A stretch of 64,000 bases of DNA. Source: Paenibacillus sinensis (GTDB taxonomy: Bacteria; Bacillota; Bacilli; Paenibacillales; Paenibacillaceae). A program made the translations under genes and the position numbers. The stretch lies in contig NZ_JAHCMB010000183.1 in the NCBI RefSeq assembly GCF_019904155.1, positions 32,865 through 96,864 of the forward strand, in the 5' to 3' direction. Position 1 is the first letter of the stretch; every line of letters starts with the position of its first letter. Below are positions 9,355 to 16,933 of this stretch, one piece after another. The notes below the pieces were generated by a model. It was given only the letters and a program-made list of their open reading frames with translations, was not told the origin of the DNA and ran no database searches.

Positions 9355-9702
9355 TCACGACGATCTCCTCTTGGCGATGACGAGCACTTTGCCCAAATCA
9401 AGCTCTTGCTCATAGAAATCGGCCTCCGCTTCGCTGAATCCAAGAGAAGAGATTTGGGAGCGGAGCTCGTCTCCCCGTGAACGAAACATATTCGCAAGCG
9501 TGCCGAACAGTCCTTCCTCGCTCAAGCCGACCTCACTTGCGCCGGCAGCCTCCACGATGCGGTCTTCCCGGTCCTGATCATGACTAATAACGTAGATGTC
9601 TTCCCTCGTATATCCGCTGTCCAGCAGCCGTTTCACTTCTTCAATCGCCTGCACGCCATTTTCCAGGATTTTGGCATATGCCTGGGCTCCGATAGAATCC
9701 AT
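9355..9702 (-). CDS. General stress protein, YflT/GS17M family
   Basis: This small soluble protein of 115 residues resembles the heat- and stress-induced YflT/general stress protein 17M family (a fold with an N-terminal FENGEEAI-like region, here ILENGVQAIEEVKRLLDSGYT, and a C-terminal DLGKVLVIAK strand). Its biochemical role is unknown. The ATG at 9702 is chosen because AAAGGAGAG precedes it by 7 bases; upstream in-frame starts have no ribosome site. A sigma-B-type promoter lies 65-90 bases ahead of the start, which fits membership of the regulon controlled by the neighbouring sigma cluster. Confidence 0.82.
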   Translation of the reverse strand: MDSIGAQAYAKILENGVQAIEEVKRLLDSGYTREDIYVISHDQDREDRIVEAAGASEVGLSEEGLFGTLANMFRSRGDELRSQISSLGFSEAEADFYEQELDLGKVLVIAKRRSS

Positions 9703-9766
9703 GATTTCACTCTCCTTTGCCATTTTCATGGGGACAAGGACGGCAATGTGACAATCATCCTGTTAT

Positions 9767-9792
9767 TAACCCTATACCGCAGCCGCTGAAAC
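9767..9792 (-). promoter_or_regulatory. Sigma-B-type promoter of the YflT-type gene
   Basis: GTTTCA (9787-9792) is followed after 14 bases by GGGTTA (9767-9772) on the minus strand. Both hexamers and the spacing are identical to the rsbV promoter element. It lies just past the stop codon of the upstream gene. Confidence 0.75.
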
Positions 9793-9798
9793 ATCGCA

Positions 9799-10332
9799 TC
9801 AGTCCGAATAATCGTCGAACAAATCGATCCCCCGCCATTGGCCGGTCTGCCGGTCAACATACACTTTAAGCGCCATATGGCCCCGCATGTAGACATCCCC
9901 GTCCTCGGCAGCGAAATCCGGCGACCCAAGCGTGTCCTTCAGCGTATCCCGCAGCGGATCGATCTCCCTTCCGTTCAGCTTCAGGCCGTAAGCCGAAACC
10001 TGCTCCGGACTGACATGTATATACGATACTGCACCGGCGGTGATTCCGGCCGACATATCCGCGTAACGAAATTCCAGGGAATCCTCCCAGGGGTCCGGCA
10101 CGATTGCGAGCGGCTGGCCTTTCAGCTCGATCAGCTCATTCGTGGTCGCGTACAAGGGAACACCAGCCAGGGAATCGAATGTGCGGATATAACGGTCCTC
10201 CACGGTCCGCACGGCCTGCGCGGAAGCCGTATGGAGAGCGTAATCTGCCGGAACGGACAAGGCGCTTGGAGCAGGCGCGCTCTGCGCAGCAAAAGGAGAG
10301 AAGAGCACCAGCAATACAATAAGTACTTTCAT
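9799..10332 (-). CDS. Secreted hypothetical protein
   Basis: The family is not recognised. The protein has 177 residues and a clear signal peptide (MKVLIVLLVLFSPFAAQSAPA), so it is exported. The rest contains three short stretches that look like repeat strands and no catalytic motif that I can name. Start: ATG after AAGGAGGAGATTGTC. It lies 62 bases downstream of the DUF948-type gene and may be read from the same sigma-B-type promoter. The next gene downstream carries its own promoter. Confidence 0.7.
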   Translation of the reverse strand: MKVLIVLLVLFSPFAAQSAPAPSALSVPADYALHTASAQAVRTVEDRYIRTFDSLAGVPLYATTNELIELKGQPLAIVPDPWEDSLEFRYADMSAGITAGAVSYIHVSPEQVSAYGLKLNGREIDPLRDTLKDTLGSPDFAAEDGDVYMRGHMALKVYVDRQTGQWRGIDLFDDYSD

Positions 10333-10394
10333 GACAATCTCCTCCTTCTGAAATTTTAAAAAAGCGCATGATCGCCGCCTGCATGAAGTCCCTG

Positions 10395-10928
10395 TTATTT
10401 ACCGGCCGGCTTGTTCGTGCGAAATTTCTGCCACAGCACCGCAGCCACGTCTACGCCCTTCAGCACAACCGCCGTCTTCCCCTTTTTGCCGCTGCTGTAG
10501 ACTGCGTCATAGGAATTAACCGTTCGCTCCTCCGCCGGGCTTGGCTTGGTGCTGTCAACGGACACATGTTCCGCCTTCTCCTTCAGCTCCCGGGTCTTGC
10601 GAAATTTCTCGATACCGGTAACCGATACCTGCTTGAAAGTCAGGGTAAGCTCGGCGAGCACCTCTCCCAGGTTCTTGACCGAGTCCATAATCGGATCGAT
10701 CTTCTCGATCTTGCCCTGAACGTCAGCCGTTAGATCATTGGCGTGCCGGACAGTGGTCTTCACCTCATAGGTCAATTCGTCAACCGTCTTCTGGACCTCC
10801 TGAAGCGTCTGGCTTACCTTCTCAAGAGATCCCTTGGCGGCATTCAGAGTTTTGATCAGAAAAATAACAAGAACGGCGAATGCAACAGCAATAAGTGCGA
10901 CGCTAAGGCTGATAATCATATATGGCAA
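10395..10928 (-). CDS. DUF948 / YtxG-type general stress protein
   Basis: The N-terminus is one transmembrane helix (about residues 4-26) followed by a long amphipathic helical region with VQKTVDELTYEVKTTV and LTADVQGKIEKIDPIMDSVKNLGE, the signature of DUF948 proteins such as B. subtilis YtxG. The function is unknown; it is probably a membrane-anchored coiled coil. The start is uncertain. A TTG at 10928 lies 4 bases after GGAGG, while an in-frame ATG at 10919 lies 13 bases after it. A sigma-B-type element is 55-80 bases upstream, in line with the stress-induced ytxGH genes of Bacillus. Confidence 0.8.
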   Translation of the reverse strand: MPYMIISLSVALIAVAFAVLVIFLIKTLNAAKGSLEKVSQTLQEVQKTVDELTYEVKTTVRHANDLTADVQGKIEKIDPIMDSVKNLGEVLAELTLTFKQVSVTGIEKFRKTRELKEKAEHVSVDSTKPSPAEERTVNSYDAVYSSGKKGKTAVVLKGVDVAAVLWQKFRTNKPAGK

Positions 10929-10982
10929 ACTCCCTCCGGTTCAAATTGTCTGGCGCCTGCGGCCTGCCTTAATATTGTCTAG

Positions 10983-11008
10983 TTACCCCTTGATTTACGG
11001 GCCGAAAC
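10983..11008 (-). promoter_or_regulatory. Sigma-B-type promoter of the DUF948 gene
   Basis: On the minus strand GTTTCG (11003-11008) is followed after 14 bases by GGGTAA (10983-10988). It is the third copy of the sigma-B-like element in this window, with the same spacer length and one base changed in each hexamer. Confidence 0.7.
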
Positions 11009-11187
11009 AACACGCAGTCGGGCTGTCAAGCCCTTATTCCATCCGCCGCAAGCCCTGTTTCAAGTCCTACATACGGCGGTAAAAAAGCACAGGCCCTCTT
11101 CGCTGTCTTCCTCTTCACGGGACGCGAATCCCGGTCATTGTAAGTGTATGCGGTACTTGGAAAGATTGGGCCTATGCCCACTTAAAA

Positions 11188-11240
11188 AAACATGAAGCAT
11201 GCCCGGAAAACCTCCACCTTATGAAGGGGTCTTCGGGCTT
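11188..11240 (-). terminator. Terminator-like hairpin after the YpmS-like gene
   Basis: GCCCGAAGACC pairs imperfectly with GGTTTTCCGGGC at the stop codon of the gene ending at 11239. A run of seven T follows some 15 bases further on the minus strand. Confidence 0.5.
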
Positions 11241-11856
11241 ATTTCAATTTCAGCAGCAGATTCAGCAGATTGCTCCAGTCCACATCAAAAGAAACGCTGA
11301 TTCCGCTGTCCAGCAGCTTCATGCTCTTAACCTCCACCATGAACGGCATATGTTCCCTCAGCGGAACACTGATATCGGGCAGAGACAGAAGCCCGGATGG
11401 CAGCTCCCGTCCTCTAATCTCGGTATATTCATGATGCAGCGTCAGCACGCCTCCGCCTCCGGGAGTTACCTCCATCAGCATGCCGATGGTTGCTCCAAAG
11501 GGAAGCGGTCCCGCCTTCCCCGTAATATCCGCCGTCAGCCGGTTCCCGTTCTGGGCAAATTCCGATCCTGTTATCCGGACAAAAGTGGACGGATGTTCGG
11601 CTATGTAGTCGTTCAGCCCCTTCTTGCACAGCTGATTCAATTCTTCTTCGCTCAGCGTCAGCACCGGACTGTGGTTCTTCGCCATCTGCAGCAGCTTCGG
11701 TCCAAAATCGACCGGGGTATATGCCAGGTCGAGCTTCTTCTGCGGGGCCGCATACCATACCAGACCAGCACCTGCCAGAAGCACCACCACCACCAGGCCG
11801 ACAAGAAGCCGCAGCAGCGCACTGCCCCGTTTGTTACGCGCTACTTTCGATTCCAT
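11239..11856 (-). CDS. Membrane-anchored protein resembling YpmS (DUF2140)
   Basis: The 205-residue protein has a basic N-terminus, one transmembrane helix at about residues 15-36, and an extracytoplasmic domain of about 165 residues. The layout LTLSEEELNQL followed by a beta-rich region ending in SVPLREHMPFMVEVKSM resembles the DUF2140 (YpmS) family. The role of that family is not known. The match is by general appearance only, so confidence in the family name is modest. No operon partner is obvious. Confidence 0.65.
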   Translation of the reverse strand: MESKVARNKRGSALLRLLVGLVVVVLLAGAGLVWYAAPQKKLDLAYTPVDFGPKLLQMAKNHSPVLTLSEEELNQLCKKGLNDYIAEHPSTFVRITGSEFAQNGNRLTADITGKAGPLPFGATIGMLMEVTPGGGGVLTLHHEYTEIRGRELPSGLLSLPDISVPLREHMPFMVEVKSMKLLDSGISVSFDVDWSNLLNLLLKLK

Positions 11857-12067
11857 TTACGCTTCGATCCTTTCCCTGCATTGTGAACTTTCTGCGGCGG
11901 CTGCTCGCGCCGTCCTATACATCATTTCGCCAGACTGCGTCCGAATGCCTGTCGAATGAAAAAATAAGCCTCTGGTTCATGAGCGTTATTTGGGTTTACT
12001 AGGATACTGAATTACCGGCACATCAACCAGATCGGTCGTGCACACCAAATTCAAGGAGGAATTGCAA

Positions 12068-12442
12068 TTGAAAAGAATCGTCAGCATCGCCACCGCCATC
12101 GGTCTCGCCGCTTCGCTCGGAGCTACCGCTTCCGCCGCCGATGACCCGGGAACCGCAACTGCAGCCCCTGAGACGGTCACAACCAGCACCTATTCGGAGC
12201 CGGTCATTACACCAGCCGATGTCGTTCCCGCTACGCCGGTGATCGTTCTGACCGGCGACACCCCGTTCTATTTCACCAATGGCTCCATCATGCTGAAGGC
12301 CGGCGTACTCGCTCCGCAGACGGTCGATACGACGGGAGAAATCGCCACAGACGCTTATGGCAATGAATGGAGAGAGGTATACACCTGGCTGGGCCTGGCC
12401 TGGGTGATGGTCCCGAACCCTGCCGAGGTCTTGATGCCATAG
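12068..12442 (+). CDS. Small secreted hypothetical protein
   Basis: This 124-residue protein starts at a TTG (12068), chosen because AAGGAGGA lies 7 bases ahead. The alternative ATG at 12038 lies upstream of that ribosome site and would spoil the signal peptide. The N-terminus KRIVSIATAIGLAASL...ATASA is a standard signal sequence. The mature part is Thr/Pro/Val-rich and then contains a strand-rich segment (PFYFTNGSIML, EWREVYTWLGLAWVMV) of unknown family. Resemblance to a copper amine oxidase-type or stalk-like domain was considered but cannot be supported. A weak sigma-B-like element (GGTTCA-N12-GGGTTT, 11974-11997) lies upstream. Confidence 0.65.
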   Translation: MKRIVSIATAIGLAASLGATASAADDPGTATAAPETVTTSTYSEPVITPADVVPATPVIVLTGDTPFYFTNGSIMLKAGVLAPQTVDTTGEIATDAYGNEWREVYTWLGLAWVMVPNPAEVLMP

Positions 12443-12551
12443 CTTAATACGGTTAATTGCGGAGGCGGTCTCATTGGGGTTGGAACCGCCTCCAGACCAA
12501 GGGATCACCGCCTTGCGTCCTTTTTGCCGCGATGCGTATGTCCGGACACAG

Positions 12552-12605
12552 AAAAAGGGGATATCCTTCCTGCCTCAAACGGCAGTGGACATCCCCTTTT
12601 CCCCG
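12552..12605. terminator. Bidirectional intrinsic terminator between converging genes
   Basis: An inverted repeat with arms AAAAGGGGAT...ATCCCCTTTT and an inner CTGCC/GGCAG stem separates the plus-strand secreted protein from the minus-strand NlpC/P60 gene. The T-run is best on the minus strand. Confidence 0.75.
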
Positions 12606-12667
12606 CAAACTGCACCCGTCACAAACCGTACTGCAATCGCTTCTTTCTGCTATTGGTAACTCTATGA

Positions 12668-13465
12668 TCAGCGGATGACCGATCCTCCGAACATAAACCG
12701 GTTCATCCAAGAAGCGCTTAATTGATCGACCCGAACGCCTCCGGAAGAGGCCGAGTACGTATGCAGAATCTGGCCATCGCCCAGATAAATCGCCACGTGG
12801 GTGATCGTCTGTGCGGATTTGTCGATTCCGGCGTAAGCCGAAGCTGAGCTTCCCCGGTAGCTCATAAAGAACATCAGGTCTCCCCGCTTGAGCTTCGAAA
12901 CATCGGTTACGGCCGTGCTGTTCGAGCGGACCCATGCTCCCTGCTGTCTGGAGTCCGCCGGCAGCTTGATATTCGCACCTTCCAGATAAGCCTGCCGGAC
13001 AAAGTCCGAGCAATCGAAGGTCGAGGTATCGCTGCGGCTGGAGCCGTATTCATACGGCGTTCCGAGATAGCTCATGCCTCTTGCTATAACCGTCTCAATC
13101 GTTGACGAGGCCGGCGGTTCCTGCGAGGGCGCGGGAGCCGGTGGCGAGGTCCGGGAAACCGAAATATATTGATCCTGAGAGCTGACATAACCGATGTCGC
13201 CGTCCGCGGTGCGGACTTTGTAGAAATAAGAGTTGCTCTTCTCCAGAATGGCCACGGAATCGCCTTTTCTCAAATAGCCAAGAACCGTGCCTTTGCTGAC
13301 GGAGGGCTCGCTGCGGAGCCGGACTGTCGATTCAATAACGCCCGTTAAGGATGATGCGGAAGCTGAGGCCGCCTGGGCAGACCCGGTCCCGACCGGTGAT
13401 GCTGCCGTAAACAGGGCAGCCGAAAAAAACAACGCGGCAAAAAGCTGCTTCGATCGTTTGTTCAT
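12668..13465 (-). CDS. Secreted SH3b-NlpC/P60 peptidoglycan hydrolase
   Basis: This is a cell-wall gamma-D-glutamyl endopeptidase-type cysteine hydrolase of 265 residues. It has a signal peptide (about 1-32), a bacterial SH3 domain (about 40-102, RLRSEPSVSKGTVLGYLRKGD), a short Pro/Ser linker, and an NlpC/P60 domain (about 122-265). The catalytic Cys lies in TFDCSDFVRQAYL and the His in THVAIYLGDG. Start: ATG after GGGGGAACGGT. A TATAAT box lies upstream at about 13546-13551, but no convincing -35. It is monocistronic, with a terminator downstream. Confidence 0.93.
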   Translation of the reverse strand: MNKRSKQLFAALFFSAALFTAASPVGTGSAQAASASASSLTGVIESTVRLRSEPSVSKGTVLGYLRKGDSVAILEKSNSYFYKVRTADGDIGYVSSQDQYISVSRTSPPAPAPSQEPPASSTIETVIARGMSYLGTPYEYGSSRSDTSTFDCSDFVRQAYLEGANIKLPADSRQQGAWVRSNSTAVTDVSKLKRGDLMFFMSYRGSSASAYAGIDKSAQTITHVAIYLGDGQILHTYSASSGGVRVDQLSASWMNRFMFGGSVIR

Positions 13466-13798
13466 ACCGTTCCCCCGGTTAGTAAGCTATGATGAGAAAA
13501 TCAACAAGGGTGGCGCCGCCGTTATTGTTTTCTGCCCTCATTATAGGCCCCCGGGAAAATGGGAACATGCACCAAATCTCACAAATCCATATGCCAATTC
13601 ATGGTAAACGGACAGGTCTATGGTCATGATTTCTCCTTTATTTTATAATTGCTGCCAGCTTTTAGGTCATGACCGGCAGTTAATTCTGGAAACTGGGGTT
13701 AGGCAAATGGTTGGTGCCGGGACCTTCGGACTTGCTTCTTGTCGGCGTTTTCAAAAAGCTATAAAATAAGCTCATGACAAGCTTCAAGGAGGATCGAT
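13466..13798. promoter_or_regulatory. Intergenic region with promoter of the 60-aa gene
   Basis: This divergent spacer holds a sigma-A-type promoter for the plus-strand gene at 13739-13767 (TTGTCG, 17-base spacer, TAAAAT). A TATAATG sequence faces the NlpC/P60 gene. Nothing else was recognised. Confidence 0.55.
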
Positions 13799-13981
13799 AT
13801 GACCGAAAGCAGTGATAAACCCAAAGTTAATCTGGCTGACGCCATCCGGGCCAAGCTCGAGCAGAAGAAGCAGCAGAACGGCTCCAAGCCGGGGGCCTTC
13901 AATGCCGGAGCCGCCAAAACCTTCAAGACCCAGAACAACAAGAAGCCGAACAACCAGCGCCGCCGCACCGGCGGGTCCTGA
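13799..13981 (+). CDS. Small basic hypothetical protein (60 aa)
   Basis: This short, lysine/asparagine/arginine-rich protein has no recognised domain. It starts with an acidic-polar segment and a helix (VNLADAIRAKLEQKKQ) and ends in a basic, probably disordered tail (KKPNNQRRRTGG). The perfect AAGGAGGATCGAT-ATG start, a good sigma-A promoter and a strong terminator downstream argue that it is a real gene. It could bind nucleic acid or ribosomes, but this is speculation. Confidence 0.75.
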   Translation: MTESSDKPKVNLADAIRAKLEQKKQQNGSKPGAFNAGAAKTFKTQNNKKPNNQRRRTGGS

Positions 13982-14010
13982 AGACCGGGCTTCCCTATAA
14001 CGGAACCACA

Positions 14011-14071
14011 ACGGGGCTTTCTCCGGACGCCGCATTCCCAGTTCGAATGCAGCCGGAAGGCTCCGTTTTTT
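14011..14071 (+). terminator. Intrinsic terminator after the 60-aa gene
   Basis: A long imperfect stem (ACGGGGCTTTCTCCGG pairing with CCGGAAGGCTCCGT, plus an inner GCATTC/GAATGC stem) ends in six T. Confidence 0.75.
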
Positions 14072-14120
14072 ATTGAAGACCGGACGCTGAAGGCTCCGGT
14101 CACTGAAGGGAGCGATAGAC

Positions 14121-14744
14121 ATGATTATCGATCTGTCCCATCCGATTCATGACGGGCTTCCGGTCTACCCGGGAGACCGTAAGACGAAGCTGGAGCGTTC
14201 CGCCGTATTCACCGTGAACGGGTATAACAACCATCTGCTGACGATCAACATGCACGCGGGCACACATATCGACGGCCATATGCACTTGACGGACTGTACG
14301 GCATACATCAACGAATACCCCCCGGACACTTTTATCGGCGAAGGAGTGCTGCTGGATGTCCGGCCCGGGGAAGACGGCGTCATTCCCTGTCTTCCCGAGT
14401 ACGAGACGCTGGTTAAGCCGGGCGCAATCGTACTTCTGCACAGCGGCCACAGCCGTCTGTTCGGAGAGCCCGGATATTTCAGCGATTACCCGGTCATGGC
14501 ACCGGAGCTTGCCGAGCTGCTCGTCCGCAAATCCGTCAAGATGGTCGGCATGGATACTCCTTCGCCGGATAAATATCCTTTTGCCGTCCACTCCATCTTC
14601 TTCCGCAGCCGGGTTCCGATTATCGAGAACCTGGCTCATCTGGACCGTCTTCAAGGCGTCTCCCGCTTTGAAGTGATCGCCCTTCCGCTGAATATCGAAG
14701 CGGATTCCTCGATCGCCCGGGTTATCGCGAGGGTGCTTCCTTAA
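14121..14744 (+). CDS. Cyclase-family metal-dependent hydrolase (kynurenine formamidase-like)
   Basis: This 207-residue protein belongs to the cyclase/KynB superfamily of metal-dependent amide hydrolases. Diagnostic features are the N-terminal IDLSHPIHDGLPVYPGD and the metal-binding motif HAGTHIDGHMHL at about residues 44-57, with a later GMDTPSPD loop and the terminal FEVIALPLNIEADSSIARVIA region. No tryptophan-catabolism gene is nearby, so the physiological substrate is unknown. Start: ATG after GGGAGCGATAGAC. It is probably monocistronic. Confidence 0.85.
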   Translation: MIIDLSHPIHDGLPVYPGDRKTKLERSAVFTVNGYNNHLLTINMHAGTHIDGHMHLTDCTAYINEYPPDTFIGEGVLLDVRPGEDGVIPCLPEYETLVKPGAIVLLHSGHSRLFGEPGYFSDYPVMAPELAELLVRKSVKMVGMDTPSPDKYPFAVHSIFFRSRVPIIENLAHLDRLQGVSRFEVIALPLNIEADSSIARVIARVLP

Positions 14745-14777
14745 AGCGGGCTAGGGGCCCGGGTTTAGGACGGGGGT

Positions 14778-14968
14778 TGGCAATACGGCTGGGGGACCGG
14801 GGTTTTCGCCGGAGCTGGCGCTGCGGCTGGGGGCCGGGGTTTAGGGTGGGGCTGGCGCTGTGGCCGGGGAACCGATGTTTAGGGCGGGGGCTGGCGCTGC
14901 GGCTGGGGGATCGATGTTTAGGGCGGGGGCTGGCACTACGGCCGGGGGGCCGGTGTTTAGGCCGGGGC
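14778..14968. repeat. GC-rich 37-39-bp tandem repeat, about five copies
   Basis: Five head-to-tail units start at 14778, 14816, 14853, 14892 and 14931, each near TGGCGCTGCGGC then a G-run, CGATGTTTAG and a G/C-rich end. Copies 3 and 4 are nearly identical and 39 bases long. Because the period is a multiple of three for some units, both strands stay open, but no ribosome site is seen. The region 14745-15090 has no other gene. Confidence 0.8.
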
Positions 14969-15090
14969 TGCCGCCTCTCGGCCACCCGCCCGGCTGATCC
15001 GGACCGCCGATTTTCATTTGGCCGAGGATCATTGACTAGGCTGCGTTGACCGGGGCTGCGATCCGGCTGCCCTCGGCCCCCTCATAGACA

Positions 15091-15127
15091 AGAGCGCCCC
15101 GCAGAATGGCTGCGGGGCGCTCTTTTT
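15091..15127 (+). terminator. Strong hairpin terminator
   Basis: A perfect 14-bp stem (AGAGCGCCCCGCAG and its complement) with loop AATGG is followed by a T-run on the plus strand. It lies 24 bases past the end of the converging ABC-F gene and may serve both directions. Confidence 0.85.
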
Positions 15128-15150
15128 AACCTATAGGCTAATTACGAATC

Positions 15151-16776
15151 TTACACTTCAACCGGATACATCCGCTGGCGGAGCTCCTTGATTTCGTCCG
15201 ACTCCAGATATTCGTCATAGCTCATGGAGCGGTCGATAATGCCGTTCGGCGTAATTTCGATAATCCGGTTCGCAATCGTCTGGATGAACTGATGGTCATG
15301 CGATGTGAACAGGATCGTGCCGTCGAAATCGATCAGTCCGTTGTTCAGCGCGGTAATGGACTCGAGGTCCAAATGGTTCGTCGGCTCGTCGAACACGAGC
15401 ACGTTCGCGCCGTTCAGCATCATTTTGGCCAGCATACAGCGCACCTTCTCGCCCCCGGACAATACGCTTGCTTTCTTCAGCGCTTCTTCGCCGGAGAACA
15501 GCATGCGGCCCAGGAAGCCGCGCAGGAAGGTCTCATCCTGATCCTTCGAGTACTGGCGCAGCCATTCCACGAGATTCAGATCCACGCCGTCGAAGTAGTT
15601 CGAGTTGTCTTTCGGGAAATAAGCCTGGCTGGTCGTGACGCCCCAGCTGTATTCGCCGGATTCAGCTTCAGCCTCACCCATGATGACATCGAACAGCGTC
15701 GATTTGGGCAGCCCGTTTGGTCCGACCAGTGCGATCTTGTCGCCCTTGTTCACGACAAAGCCCACTTCGTCCAGCACCTTCTCGCCTTCCAGCGATTTCG
15801 TCAGGCCGGTGACGGTAAGCAGCTGCTTGCCCGCTTCACGCTCCGGTTTGAAGTTCAGGAACGGGTATTTGCGGTTCGACGGACGGATATCGTCAAGCGT
15901 AATCTTATCCAGCTGCTTCTTGCGGGAAGTCGCCTGCTTCGATTTCGAAGCGTTCGCGGAGAAGCGCTGAATGAACGCCTGCAGCTCCTTGATCTTCTCT
16001 TCCTTCTTCTTGTTCGATTCCCGCTGCAGCTGAAGCGCGAGCTGGCTGGATTCGTACCAGAAGTCGTAGTTGCCGACGTACATCTGGATTTTGCCAAAAT
16101 CGATGTCCGCAATATGCGTGCACACCTTGTTCAGGAAGTGACGGTCATGGGATACGACGATGACAGTGCCTTCGTAGTCCATCAGGAAGTTCTCCAGCCA
16201 CTGGATCGATTCGAGGTCCAAGTGGTTGGTAGGTTCGTCAAGCAGCAGGTTGTTCGGGCGGCCGAACAGCGCCTGGGCAAGCAGGACGCGGACCTTCTCG
16301 TTGCCGCTAAGCTCCGCCATTTTCTTGTCATGGAGTTCGCGCGGAATGCCAAGACCGATCAGCAGCGCTGCGGCATCCGGCTCGGCGTCCCAGCCGTTCA
16401 GCTCGGCGAATTCGCCTTCCAGCTCCCCGGCGCGCAGGCCGTCTTCCTCGGAGAAATCGGACTTGGCGTACAGCGCATCCTTCTCCTTCATGATGTCATA
16501 CAGGCGAGTGTGGCCCATGATAACCGTCTCAAGCACCGGATACTCGTCGTACTCGAAATGGTTCTGCTTCAGGACGGCCATGCGCTCGCCTGGCGTAATA
16601 TGCACGTCGCCGGTGTTAGCCTCGATTTCGCCGGACAGAATTTTCAGGAACGTCGATTTGCCGGCGCCGTTGGCTCCGATCAGACCGTAGCAGTTCCCGG
16701 GAGTGAACTTTATATTTACATCTTCAAAAAGTGCGCGTTTTCCGTAACGGAGAGTCACGCCGCTTGTACTGATCAT
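15151..16776 (-). CDS. ABC-F family ATPase (YkpA/YbiT-like)
   Basis: ABC-F proteins have two fused ATPase domains and no membrane part, and act on the ribosome in translation control or antibiotic protection. The 541 residues contain the first Walker A (GANGAGKST, about 34-42), a first signature ELSGNEKVRVLLAQ, Walker B LLLDEPTNHLDLES, the charged linker at about 245-310, the second ATPase domain with signature LSGGEKVRCMLAK, and a second DEPTNHLDLES. The second Walker A reads GPNGLPKST, with Pro in place of the last Gly, and the first signature has Asn in place of Gly. Such departures occur in YkpA-type members. Monocistronic. Confidence 0.93.
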   Translation of the reverse strand: MISTSGVTLRYGKRALFEDVNIKFTPGNCYGLIGANGAGKSTFLKILSGEIEANTGDVHITPGERMAVLKQNHFEYDEYPVLETVIMGHTRLYDIMKEKDALYAKSDFSEEDGLRAGELEGEFAELNGWDAEPDAAALLIGLGIPRELHDKKMAELSGNEKVRVLLAQALFGRPNNLLLDEPTNHLDLESIQWLENFLMDYEGTVIVVSHDRHFLNKVCTHIADIDFGKIQMYVGNYDFWYESSQLALQLQRESNKKKEEKIKELQAFIQRFSANASKSKQATSRKKQLDKITLDDIRPSNRKYPFLNFKPEREAGKQLLTVTGLTKSLEGEKVLDEVGFVVNKGDKIALVGPNGLPKSTLFDVIMGEAEAESGEYSWGVTTSQAYFPKDNSNYFDGVDLNLVEWLRQYSKDQDETFLRGFLGRMLFSGEEALKKASVLSGGEKVRCMLAKMMLNGANVLVFDEPTNHLDLESITALNNGLIDFDGTILFTSHDHQFIQTIANRIIEITPNGIIDRSMSYDEYLESDEIKELRQRMYPVEV

Positions 16777-16933
16777 GTATTCATACCATCCTTTACACTT
16801 AGGTTTCCGGCATATTATAGCACAAAACCGCCCGCGCGTGCCGCAAATGGGCTGATTTCGTCCGCATTAAGGCGCAATGGCGGAGATTACAGGCAGCATT
16901 TGCTGATAATGCGGCTGATCTCCTTCTGCAACG

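Noticed and set aside
11974..11997. Possible fourth sigma-B promoter (GGTTCA-N12-GGGTTT) before the secreted protein at 12068
   Set aside because: Spacer is 2 bases shorter than in the three good sites and one hexamer base is off in each half.
12461..12493. GGAGGCGGT/ACCGCCTCC inverted repeat after the small secreted protein, considered as a terminator
   Set aside because: No T-run follows; the hairpin at 12552-12605 is a better terminator.
14777..15049. Repeat-encoded proteins in both directions across the 39-bp minisatellite
   Set aside because: They have no ribosome site, unlikely composition (Arg/Gly/Leu or Ala/Pro repeats), and the repeat units vary in length by 1-2 bases, which breaks the frame.
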